Position numbers and translations under genes: made by a program. Shown in pieces: positions 1-7,512 of a stretch of 17,514 bases of DNA. Positions within the stretch are counted from its first letter, which is position 1. The number at the start of each line of letters is the position of its first letter. The notes beneath the pieces are model-generated. The model had not been told where the DNA came from. It saw only the letters and a program-made list of their open reading frames with translations, and did no database searches. The stretch lies in the NCBI GenBank assembly GCA_017453665.1, contig JAFTEM010000004.1, positions 1 to 17,514 on the forward strand, given 5' to 3'. Source of the stretch: a bacterium. Its GTDB lineage: Bacteria; Patescibacteria; JAEDAM01; Absconditabacterales; Absconditicoccaceae.

Positions 1-1
1 A

Positions 2-151
2 GAAGAATTCTCTGATATAGAAATAAGATATCAACATATTATTAAAACAGTTTTGCCTTATATACAAACAATATTACAATTATGTTTAAAAAATCCTAAT
101 GTAAGTGCTGAAGTAAAAGGAGAAATTTTGATGTTGAGGAAAAGTTTGTAA
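2..151 (+). CDS. C-terminal fragment of an unidentified protein
   Basis: An open frame enters from the left edge and ends at TAA (149-151), giving the last 49 residues of a protein. The segment looks helical and amphipathic (IIKTVLPYIQTILQLCLKN, then an EVKGEILMLRKSL tail), but no family motif is visible and I cannot name it. It is the only plus-strand gene I can support. It runs tail to tail into the capsule-type glycosyltransferase gene with only three bases between the two stop codons and no terminator hairpin between them. Most of the gene lies outside the window, so the reading rests on the open frame and plausible composition only. Confidence 0.5.
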   Translation, partial: EEFSDIEIRYQHIIKTVLPYIQTILQLCLKNPNVSAEVKGEILMLRKSL

Positions 152-154
152 ATA

Positions 155-1165
155 TTAATCAATTTTATTTTCTTCTAAAAATTTATTGTACATTGTTAAA
201 TGCCCCTCTGAATTACTTCTAATAAATTTCAATTTCCAAGAAAGCTTAGAAAAGGGAATTTTCATTAGATTATTAAAAGTATCTTTATTATATGACATGT
301 TAAAAAATGTAGCCAAATCATACAACCTATCATTTTTAATATCAATACCATCAATTTCCCTTCTGCAATCTAGAAAATTTCTATATGCTATATAGATTGT
401 ATAATCTATTAAAAAATAATTAATCAAATATTGATAATCCTTGTGATACTGCATAAAAAAATCATAAACAAAATTAAATAATCTACTATTTGATTGTCAT
501 CAAATAAAAAATCAACACCGTCTCTCAAATCATCAGTATTCTTCGACTATTTTTTTTGAATAATTTGAATTCACCGACTTCCCTTCAAAATTAAAAAAAA
601 CATTACTATTAATAAACATTGTAGCATCCACCCAAATACCCCCATATTGTTTTAACAAAGCCATCCTTATTATATCAGACAAATGAGTAATACTAATCTT
701 ATGTTCATAAACTTTTTTAATGATAAAAGCTGGTAATGTAACATATTTTTCATAATTATCCTTATCTAACAAAACAATTTCATATCAACAATTATGTTTT
801 TTTACACTATTAATACAAAGTCTTACTAATTCAGGAGCATTATCTATTCATTGCCACCATAAAACCCAAATATTTTTACAATCTCTTTTTGCTGGGATAT
901 CCTTTAGTTTATAATCTGCCAAAAATCAAGCATATTTGTTTTCAAGAAAATTAATACTCAATTCCAACCTACGTCTCTTTATTGTTTTTCAAATCTGTTT
1001 TGGAAATATCAACGCAAAATCTCACCAAAAATTATAATGAGCTATCTTTAATCAAAAGCAAAATGAATCATATAAAAATTTCGAAATTTTATGGAGTAAA
1101 ATTCTTCAAATTTGGACAAATCACATCATACCCAACCTATTCTTTATAATAATAAGTTTCTTCAT
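155..1165 (-). CDS. capsular polysaccharide synthesis-type glycosyltransferase (GT32-like)
   Basis: Encodes 336 residues when TGA is Gly; two TGA-bounded pieces join into one protein. The pattern matches the capsular polysaccharide synthesis family (Caps_synth, related to GT32 sugar transferases). It has NIWVLWWQGIDNAPELV (about 98-114), then HLSDIIRMALLKQYGG (161-176) running into IWVDATMF, which holds the family's substrate/metal region, then FFIGGQSN and a YLINYFLIDY segment typical of the C-terminal half. The TGA in WWQG and the double TGA in FIGG fall on glycines expected in the family. By family knowledge it transfers a sugar from a nucleotide-sugar donor to a surface glycan at the cytoplasmic face; donor and acceptor cannot be read. 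It is the last gene of a three-gene transferase operon and starts 6 nt after the preceding stop. The ATG at 1165 has no Shine-Dalgarno; a later MM pair at 1127-1129 is an alternative start. The region is visibly AT-rich. Confidence 0.85.
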
Positions 1166-1171
1166 TTTTGA

Positions 1172-2089
1172 TTATAAATTAAAAATTTTAATAAAAACAA
1201 TTTTTATTATCCTATTTAATATTATAAAAAAGTATCTCGGATATTTTAAAAGAACCATAATATAAGTATACACAATTCACTTCTCTCACCATTTAATTTT
1301 ATTTTTATGATAAGATATAACATACTGTATATCTTGTTGAGGAAATCTTTCCTGAAGTGCTGTAAAAAACCTTAAATTATGTTGAAAATGTTCTGATAGA
1401 GAATATTCCTTTGTTTTTTGAGATAATGATCAATGTCAAATTCTATAAAATCAGAGCTTTTGGCATATAAACTGGATTTTTTCATCATGTAAAGAAAACA
1501 CTAATACAGTCCACCAGTCTTGAAACAAACCAATTCAAACAGGAAATGGTATAAGAATATCTATAAATTCAGCCCTAAACATTATTTCTGTAGATGTTAT
1601 ATGGTTCCACAAAGACAATTCTGAAAATTTATTTGACCAGATATCTCAATAAACCATAGATTTTGTCCTAAAATTATCATTTTGATTAATAACAACTAAA
1701 TCATGATAAGATAACGCACAATCTTTATGTGAACTCATAAAATTAACCTGGCACAAAAGTTTATTTCTCGTCCAAATATCATCAGCATCACAAAATGCAA
1801 TATAATCTCCAGTTGAAAAATATTTTTTTACTTCATACAATCAAACATTTATTGCAGAATTTACTCATCAGTTTTCTTTTTTTATTATAGAGACTTTTGA
1901 ATGTAGCCCATACACATCTACAAAATTTTGCGCAACTTCAAATGAATTATCCGTAGATCAATCATCTATTATAAATAAAAACCAATTTTCATATTCCTGG
2001 TAATATATAGACATTAACTGTTCCAAAAAAAATTTTCCTCAATTATACACAGGAAGCACTATATAAACACATTTTTTTGAACACTCCAT
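1172..2089 (-). CDS. family 2 glycosyltransferase
   Basis: Encodes 305 residues. The N-terminus reads CVYIVLPVYNGGKFFLEQL, followed by FLFIIDDGSTDNS (about 38-49) and IAFCDADDIW (97-106): the GT-A nucleotide-binding DDGSTD motif and the DxD metal-binding motif of GT2 enzymes. The glycine of DDGS is encoded by TGA. The second half has STEIMFRAEF and PFPVGIGLFQDWWTVLV, the acceptor-side pattern seen in rhamnosyl- and related transferases, and ends with a basic, hydrophobic tail that may touch the membrane. It presumably adds a sugar to a surface polysaccharide or O-antigen-like glycan; the exact sugar is not inferable. Start at ATG 2089, because the in-frame TAG at 2105-2107 lies just upstream with no other start between. 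It begins 5 nt after the previous transferase and ends 6 nt before the next, so the three are clearly co-transcribed. Confidence 0.88.
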
Positions 2090-2094
2090 ATTTA

Positions 2095-2901
2095 TTAAAT
2101 TTTTCTAAAACACTCATTACCTAACAATTTATATGGGAATCTTTCTAGACCATCAATAAAGCTCTCGACCTTCATTTTTTGCAACAAAGGATAAACAACC
2201 TTCCTCAAGCACTCCCAACAAACAACTCACAATCCATAAAATTTTCCATGCAATTCAAATATTGTTTCAAAATTCTTCCTATTAAACTTAAACCACTTAT
2301 AACTATAATTCTCAGCTCACCTTTTAATTCTATGTACTGTTAATGTCTCATCTATATTCCTTATCAAATTCTTTCATTTACAAAGTACTTTCTTCTGAAA
2401 ATAAGCATCTCACATATACACCCTATCTTCTACATAACGATATCATTCATTTCTAAACATCAATGATGGATGAATAGTGTAGTAGTTTTCTTTACATAAG
2501 TAGTATTCAAATCACTTATCATCTCATTCATACCACATCAAAGTCTTCGTTCAACAGCCAACATACTTTACATTCTCTTCTAAAAACCTCACTTGTTTCT
2601 CCAATTTCTCTGGTTTCCATAAATCATCATGATCTTGTATAGCAATATATTTCCCTTTAGCATGTTCTAACAAAAAATTCAATCATCTATATGGTCATAA
2701 CTTCCTACCTGAATCTATAATTCTAATCCTCTTATCTCCTATAGCTTTAATCAACTCAATAGTCCTATCTTCAGATTGATCATCATGAATCAAAATCTCA
2801 AAATGAGTATATGTCTGATTTAAACAAGATCTCAATGTCTCTTGTATCGTTTTTTCTGCATTATATGTGCATATTAGGACAGAAACTAGTGGATTACCCA
2901 T
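2095..2901 (-). CDS. family 2 glycosyltransferase
   Basis: Encodes 268 residues, first gene of the transferase operon. It opens with LVSVLICTYNAEKTIQETL, then EILIHDDQSEDRT (about 35-47) and YIAIQDHDDLW (85-95), so the GT2 DxxSxD and DxDD motifs are both present (D90, D92, D93). A following HPSLMFRNEGYRYVEDRVYM segment (around 150-170) matches the HPS.MFR...YR acceptor region of GT2 enzymes such as those of O-antigen and capsule clusters. The C-terminal 100 residues are basic and hydrophobic without a recognisable domain. The only in-frame ATG after the upstream TAG (2911-2913) is at 2901; a weak AGG lies about ten bases before it. The structured RNA and its U-tract end about 40 nt upstream, so expression of this operon could depend on read-through. 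Confidence 0.88.
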
Positions 2902-2914
2902 TCATAAGACCTAG

Positions 2915-2942
2915 AATATAAAGTAAACCACAGTTACCACAA
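2915..2942 (-). promoter_or_regulatory. possible promoter of the glycosyltransferase operon
   Basis: On the minus strand, TTGTGG (2937-2942) and TATATT (2915-2920) are 16 nt apart and would start transcription only a few bases before the ATG at 2901. The -10 is good and the -35 poor. If it is real, the operon does not depend on read-through from the RNA just upstream. Confidence 0.3.
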
Positions 2943-3032
2943 AAAAACAAATGCAACTTATAATCAATCGGTCGCCAAACCATTATATCAAACCCCTCTA
3001 ATTGAGTTTTTGATTAACTACAAGTTGCATTT
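2941..3032 (-). terminator. long-stem terminator at the end of the structured RNA
   Basis: The 21-bp stem (3012-3032 with 2949-2969; the distal 11 bp are perfect, AAATGCAACTT with AAGTTGCATTT) is followed on the minus strand by TTTGTTTTTTTG. The 42-nt loop is long for an intrinsic terminator and contains UUUGGCGACC, which can pair outside the loop. Stem plus U-tract fit termination, possibly conditional, about 40 nt before the first glycosyltransferase. Confidence 0.6.
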
Positions 3033-3190
3033 CTTTTTTGGCGACCACTAACCGTCTTTTTTTCTTTTAATTAAAAAAGGCGATTAACACTGTAGTCGCC
3101 AAACTATAAATACTCTTCCCGTGTAGAAAAACGTATCGAGCAGTATTAACCGCCTTTATACCCACACGAAAAGAAGTCGCATTGAGAAAA
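2941..3190 (-). ncRNA. structured RNA with interleaved helices and terminal U-tract; no known family recognised
   Basis: Read on the minus strand, this gap folds into a chain of long helices. (a) 3162-3172 pairs with 3116-3126 (11 bp). (b) 3146-3157 pairs with 3076-3087 (12 bp), interleaved with (a). (c) Alternatively 3073-3087 pairs locally with 3048-3063 (about 15 bp, one mismatch). (d) GGUCGCCAAA at 3037-3046 can pair with UUUGGCGACU at 3094-3103 or with UUUGGCGACC at 2970-2979. (e) A 21-bp terminal stem, 3012-3032 with 2949-2969, is followed by UUUGUUUUUUUG. Helices a to c, the upstream option of d, and e each contain at least one G-U pair that would be an A-C mismatch on the plus strand, so the RNA is transcribed leftward. 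The option pairing 3037-3046 with 2970-2979 makes a pseudoknot with the terminal stem. I see no tmRNA tRNA-like ends, RNase P core, SRP or 6S signature. It may be an independent small RNA or the leader of the glycosyltransferase operon that starts at 2901. Confidence 0.72.
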
Positions 3191-3193
3191 ACA

Positions 3194-3221
3194 TTTATAA
3201 TTTGGCACATTCAATATACAA
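3194..3221 (-). promoter_or_regulatory. likely promoter of the structured RNA
   Basis: Minus-strand TTGTAT (3216-3221) and TATAAA (3194-3199) are 16 nt apart, a reasonable sigma-70-type pair. It would start an RNA near 3187-3190, just before the first helix (3172). No equally good pair lies between the upstream terminator (3313-3350) and this point. Confidence 0.5.
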
Positions 3222-3263
3222 AAAAGATAACAGAAATAAAGACATTTTCATAAGATTTTCCAA

Positions 3264-3287
3264 AAGTTTTAGCTGTAGCTAAAACTT
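3264..3287. repeat. perfect 11-bp inverted repeat with 2-nt centre
   Basis: AAGTTTTAGCT, GT, AGCTAAAACTT: a perfect palindrome between the mtnN terminator and the promoter of the structured RNA. It could be a protein-binding site, since it lies about 45 bp upstream of the -35 box, or a second terminator stem. No long U-run follows on either strand, so a DNA-binding role seems more likely. Confidence 0.5.
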
Positions 3288-3312
3288 GCAAAAGAAAAGA
3301 AAATAATAAATT

Positions 3313-3350
3313 AAAAAAAGCATGATATCCAAATATCATAGATACCATGC
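3313..3350 (-). terminator. intrinsic terminator after mtnN
   Basis: On the minus strand GCATGGTATC (3341-3350) pairs with GATATCATGC (3320-3329) over 10 bp including one G-U, with an 11-nt loop, followed at once by TTTTTTT (3313-3319). It sits about 30 nt past the mtnN stop and closes the gene series that begins at rel. Confidence 0.85.
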
Positions 3351-3379
3351 CAACAAATTTTCTTTACATTATACACCCC

Positions 3380-4051
3380 TTACATCAACATTTTAACAAT
3401 CTTATCCAACACAACCAAACTATTTTTCATAGCAAAATCCAAATTATTCTCATGCGCAGTAATCGCATCAGCATCAGCTCAATCAGATACCGCTTTAATA
3501 GTAAACATCTTATCTTCTAACCCATATTCACGAGCAACACTAGCAATCGCAAAAGCCTCCATATCAGCAACATCTCATCAAGTAACTCTTCTCAACTCCT
3601 CAGCTCTTTCTTTATCATCAATAAAAGCATCTCAGGTAGCACAAACACCTCCTTTATGGAATCAAAAATCTATTCAAAAAATCTCAATCTCATCTCCTCA
3701 ATTTACATAAAGAGGCTTTTTAATGTAATCCAAATGTTCTCCTCCAAAAGGAAGATACATATCATGTTGCAAAATCTCTTTTATCAAAAACACATCTCAA
3801 ATAGCCACTTCATTTCCTCTAAGATTTCCAGCAATTCAAATATTAACAAGATAATCAACCCCATACTTCTCTATCAACCCAGCCGTTCAAAAACTAGCTT
3901 GAATTTTTCAAATTCCTGTTAAAACAAGTACAATATTCTCTCATTCATAAAAAGTAAGATGACCTAACCTCTCTTTCTCCTCCAAATCATATGCAGCAAT
4001 AATATGTTCTGCTTCCTCATCCATAGCAGTAATAATACCTATTTTTTTCAT
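3380..4051 (-). CDS. mtnN: 5'-methylthioadenosine/S-adenosylhomocysteine nucleosidase
   Basis: Encodes 223 residues, close to the usual 230. It cleaves adenine from MTA, SAH and 5'-deoxyadenosine, feeding methionine and adenine salvage and removing SAH. Family landmarks in order: MKKIGIITAMDEEAEHI with the catalytic-base Glu at E12, LTGIGKIQASFGTAGLI (44-60), VDYLVNIGIAGNL (65-77), CATGDAFI (137-144), VADMEAFAIASVA (161-173) with the Met-Glu pair that binds ribose (M164, E165), and KAVSDGADAD (186-195) with the catalytic Asp D190. Many of these glycines, including those in GIGK, NIGIAG, CATGD and SDGAD, are TGA codons, so the gene is unreadable with the standard code. It starts 12 nt after nrdR and is followed by a strong terminator. 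In a reduced genome it suggests that SAM chemistry is retained. Confidence 0.95.
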
Positions 4052-4063
4052 AATAATCTCTTA

Positions 4064-4498
4064 TTATTCAATAAAATGTTTAAAATCCTCAAAACTATCA
4101 AATGACTGATAAACTGAAGCAAATCTTACATACACAACAGGATCAATACTTTTCAATCCTTCCAAAATATCATCCCCTATCTTCTTACTAGACACTTCAT
4201 GTCATTCAGCTTGCCACTCAATTTCTAAATTATTAATAAGATTATCAACAACATCAGGAGAATATGGTCTCTTAGCAAAAGCCAATAAAACCGCTTTTCT
4301 TAATTTAGCTCTATCATATAATTCCTTTTTCCCATCTTTCTTAACGACAACTAGTTCTGTTAATCCTATCCTTTCAAACGTAGAAAATCTATGAGCACAT
4401 CTCTCACATTCCCTTCTTCTTTTTATAATCGTACCATCTTCTATAATCCTAGAATCAACAACCTTAGAATCCATATTTTTACATTTAGGACACTTCAT
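4064..4498 (-). CDS. nrdR: transcriptional repressor NrdR
   Basis: Encodes 144 residues, near the family's usual 150. NrdR is an ATP/dATP-sensing repressor of ribonucleotide reductase genes. The N-terminal zinc ribbon is intact: MKCPKC with C3 and C6, then CERC with C31 and C34, followed by RFSTFER. The ATP-cone follows (ELVVVKKDGKKELYDRAKL, about 49-67, and RKAVLLAFAKRPYS). One TGA codon (residue 99, in QAEGHEVSS) joins the two standard-code pieces. The C-terminus has the family signature VYVRFASVYQSFDSFEDF. The start is fixed by the invariant MKCP beginning. It lies 15 nt after the exonuclease gene and 12 nt before mtnN. No ribonucleotide reductase gene is in the window, so its targets are elsewhere. 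Confidence 0.96.
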
Positions 4499-4513
4499 AA
4501 CATCGTATAATAA

Positions 4514-5506
4514 TTAAAATATTGATTGTTCTTGAATTTTAACCTCTCAAACCTCTGGTATTGTATTATTTGACTTTTTTATAAAATCATCAAGCGTAAA
4601 CTCAAACGACTCATCATCAATAAAAATCTTCTTATAATGTAAAAAATAGAACATAACAAGCGCCGTCATTCTTACATCGTTCTTACAATATTTCTTAAAC
4701 TCATCCAAAAAAGATTCATCTCAAGTCTTCAAATATTCATTCCAAAGTACCTCTCCTTCTGCTCAAGAAGAAAGTGTCTTTTGAACTCAAACAAGCGACT
4801 CAGATAACTTATTCAAACCTATCCTTTTTTTAGTTAGCTTCTGAAAAAACAAATAAAGATCAATACTCTTATTATTAAGAATCTCAATCTCTTTATCTCA
4901 ATATCAAGCATTCCAAGCAGATACCGGATTATCAAACCATATTTGGTTAAATCAAACAATATATCCATCAAATGCAAGCATTTCATCAACAAAATCTTTC
5001 AAATTTTCTCTCATAATAGCGCGATAATCCATCTTTTCTCCATTAGGATACATCGCATATGCTAATAAAAATTCAGCCGCTTTTAAATCATCAGTCACAG
5101 TAGTTTCTATATCATATACAATATAAGGTTTCCCATTAATTGTAGAATATTTTCATGATTTAAATTCATCCATAAGTATCTGTTCAATCGTCTTTTGTCC
5201 AACCATTCTCTCTTTTTTAGAAACATATTTAATAATAAGCGATTGAATTACAGACTTCTGATCAAAAGGCACTACAACCTCAATTTTATCAATCTCATCA
5301 GCTAGATGAAGATTGTTATCTTTTTTATATAATCTAAAACAGATGTCTCCACGAGAAAAGTAGAAGACATCGTTTCAATCATGAAAGCAAAGCTTAAAAA
5401 AATCGTTTGCTCACTGACACCTTTCCCTTTTAATAAGTGCATAAAGGTGCGGTATAAAATCATTTTGGATTGTTGTTAAGTCCTTTATCGAGAATCTCTT
5501 GTACAT
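4514..5506 (-). CDS. DEDD-type 3'-5' exonuclease-like protein (RNase H fold)
   Basis: Encodes 330 residues. Residues about 128-290 carry the three exonuclease motifs of the DEDD superfamily, in the branch related to the proofreading domain of PolB and to YprB-like ribonuclease H proteins. These are YIVYDIETT (D132, E134), YIVGFNQIWFDNPV (N187, D192) and KKYCKNDVRMTALVM (Y273, D277, of the DEDDy kind). The first 120 residues are not recognised and may be a lineage-specific nucleic-acid-binding part. Several TGA codons fall at plausible glycines (GFNQ, AGYGD, LVGVQ). The start is ATG 5506, immediately after an in-frame TAA and with only a weak AAGG before it. By family it should degrade single-stranded DNA or RNA with two metal ions. 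Its position 9 nt after ybaB suggests DNA maintenance, but the substrate is unknown. Confidence 0.78.
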
Positions 5507-5515
5507 GCCTTATTT

Positions 5516-5911
5516 TTATGATAAACCTGGAATAGTTGGCATACCTGCTCAGTTACCTCCTCACATCATTGCAGCAAGATTACTAGGATCAAATCCTAAT
5601 ACCTCCTTCGTTTTTTCGGCAGCAACTTCTTGAGCTTTGTTTTGAGCTTTTTGAAAAGCCTTTACTACAAGTTCTTCTAGTTCCTCTTTCTTAGAAGGAT
5701 CTAAAAGTGCTTTATCATTAATTTTAAAATCTCTAATTTTCATTTCTCCTGTCATATCAATAACAATACTACTAGCCTTCTCTCCATTTTCATCAGTAAA
5801 TTCTCATTCCTTAGCTCTAATAACAAGATTCTTTAACGCTTTTTGGAGTTCCTTGTATTTATCATACATTTTTTTCAACTCTCACATTTTTCATAATCAT
5901 CCTAAATCCAT
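5516..5911 (-). CDS. YbaB/EbfC family nucleoid-associated protein
   Basis: Encodes 131 residues. YbaB/EbfC proteins form tweezer-shaped dimers that bind DNA and are often encoded near dnaX and recR. The N-terminus MDLGGLGKMGELKKMYDKYK matches the family's glycine/methionine-rich start, with three of its glycines as TGA. The core follows: TDENGEKASSIVIDMTGEMK (about 36-55), then FKINDKALLDPSKKEELEEL, then a long helix of KAQNKAQEVAAEKTKEVLG. The C-terminal tail is Gly/Met-rich (AAMMGGGNGAGMPTIPGLS) like the usual GMPGL ending. It stands 59 nt after mscL and 9 nt before the exonuclease gene. A TATATT box at 5929-5934 could be part of an internal promoter, but its -35 spacing is too long to be convincing. 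dnaX and recR are not next to it here. Confidence 0.9.
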
Positions 5912-5970
5912 TTTCCAATACAAAAAAGAATATAAAAAGTATTACTTTATCATTAACAAAGAGAAAAATC

Positions 5971-6258
5971 TTACGCTTTTTCTACTCCTAAATAATGAAT
6001 TACTAAGAAAACGATAATCGCAGTTAACAAGAAATCAATTAATCTAGCAAGAGCCTTTCCATATAATACTCCATGCCATGAAAGATCCTCAAGCTTTTCA
6101 ATCTTAAGCTTCTTAAAGATAGGAGTAAAAAACAAAGGAGTAACTAAATCTTCAACGATACTTTTAACAAATTCTCAAACTTTTACTCAAATCAAAAGTC
6201 AGATAGCCATTCCAACAACATTATATTCTGCTAGGAACGCTGCAAAATCGTTTCGCAT
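5971..6258 (-). CDS. mscL: short MscL-family mechanosensitive channel
   Basis: Encodes 95 residues. The first helix has the MscL pattern: FLAEYNVVGMAIGLLIGVKV (8-27) followed by GEFVKSIVEDLVTPLF, comparable to the NVVDLAVGVIIG...SLVADI.MP core of known MscL pores. The second membrane segment is LIDFLLTAIIVFLVIHYLG (about 73-91). It is shorter than typical MscL (about 130 residues), with a reduced periplasmic loop and no cytoplasmic C-terminal helical bundle. MscL homopentamers open under membrane tension and release solutes during osmotic down-shock. Two of the helix-1 glycines and the one after VKV are TGA. The start is the first ATG after an in-frame TAG (6286-6288). It sits 38 nt after the solute-binding-like gene and 59 nt before ybaB. 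Confidence 0.8.
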
Positions 6259-6296
6259 ATCTCATATATAATAAAAATAAAAAGACTATACCTGTA

Positions 6297-7505
6297 CTAT
6301 AAGAATGTATTATTTAAATACAAGTTGGGTTGAACTTTTTTTTCTATTACGCTCCAATAAGCATTGTCATCCATAAACCTCTCTATCTTTCAAACAGAAT
6401 CTTCTAAAACAGTAAAATTCTGAACTAATCAACAACTATCTTGGCGACAATTTTTTTGGAATTCATTATCAAAAACCGGAATAAGATGAGCATCATATGC
6501 TAAAGAATCCTCTCAATCTCAAAAAGCCAGATCCATATAGTCAAGGATAAACTGAATCGCCATATCATAATGCTGACTATTTGTAGGGATAACAAATCAA
6601 TAAAGTCTTACAAAAGGAAGTTTCCCTTCATAAGGATAGGTCTTAGAAACTAAAACATCTTCAAACCCTTTATTATATGTAGACTTAAATCCCCAAGCAA
6701 CTCAAAGAAGATTCTTCTCTAAAAGACATGAAAGAGGCTGTTCTTTACATTTTTCTGAACTTCATTGAATAGAAGCTAATAATTTCTTTTGTGTCTCTTG
6801 TGATGCTGTCGTAAAATCTACCCAATTACTAAATTCTCAAATATCATTTACCTCAATGAAATCAATAATCTGCTGTGCTGAAATAATACTATTATCCAAC
6901 ACCGAAGGACTATCAGAAACTCAAAAATTAAATGAAAGATATGAACGTGTTGGATTTCGATTACTAGACCCCTCAATTAATCCATCAGCACCATCTCCCA
7001 AACTAGATAATCCATACATTACAGGAAGATCAATTCCAAAAGGCAAGAACTCTTTATGATTTTCAACAAATGTTTTTAATTGAGAAATAAACAAAGGACT
7101 AATTTCTTCTTGGAAACCAATATTCTCAAGAATACTGACACCCGTTAAAAAATCGTATGGTAAAAGAAGTAAATCCGCACTAACACCACTCCATTCATTA
7201 GGTAATTCAACTTCTACTACCTCAATATCTCCTCAATGTGTTGATTTAAACCAATCAATAAGTGCATCCAAAGATGTTTTCTGATCTTTCCATACAGCAA
7301 TACGAAGTGTCTCATCAAATTGAGGAACCTCATATACATCTTCTTCTATTTCTCAATCTTCATCAACACTAGCCTCCGTAGTTTCTATTTCTGATCCATC
7401 ATTATCTTTATCACTACTAGTTCCCCAAGGAACAAAAAAAACAAACAAAGTACATAAAAATCAAAATATCGCCAAAAAAAGTACTTGTCTCAAATCACTT
7501 CTCAT
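6297..7505 (-). CDS. membrane-anchored solute-binding-like protein
   Basis: Encodes 402 residues. One N-terminal hydrophobic helix (VLFLAIFGFLCTLFVFFVPW, about 8-27) lacks a convincing lipobox, so it looks like an uncleaved anchor. A very acidic linker follows (about 30-62). The outer part resembles the MalE-type extracellular solute-binding fold: ETLRIAVWKDQK near the start, VEVELPNEWSGVSADLLLLP with the AD.LL.P pattern, PLFISQLKTFV, and late in the protein LPFVRLYGFVIPTNSQHYDM then AIQFILDYMD, as in the W.Fv.P..S.....A..F. region of sugar binders. The C-terminus runs past the domain to a TAG at 6297-6299. No permease or ATPase gene is near, so it may bind a ligand for another purpose, for example as a surface adhesin or sensor. 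It starts 7 nt after the pilin-like gene, with no Shine-Dalgarno. Confidence 0.6.
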
Positions 7506-7512
7506 CTGTTAA

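Noticed and set aside
186..395. Plus-strand open frame of 69 codons
   Set aside because: It is antisense to the capsule-type transferase, whose family motifs are clear.
3067..3210. Minus-strand 47-codon open frame across the structured RNA (starts MCQIINVF, TAA at 3067-3069)
   Set aside because: It has no ribosome binding site and no family features. The base pairing with strand-specific G-U pairs explains this sequence better, and the ATG lies upstream of the inferred transcription start.
3264..3290. GTTTTAGCT motif as a type II CRISPR repeat start
   Set aside because: It is a single palindrome, with no array and no second copy nearby.
2941..3379. tmRNA, RNase P RNA, SRP or 6S RNA
   Set aside because: Several pseudoknots brought tmRNA to mind, but there is no tRNA-like 5'/3' pairing, T-loop or CCA, and no tag ending in the usual Ala-Ala before a stop. 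The conserved RNase P core and the SRP tetraloop are also missing.
3656..3922. Plus-strand open frame of 88 codons
   Set aside because: It is antisense to mtnN, which is full-length with all catalytic residues.
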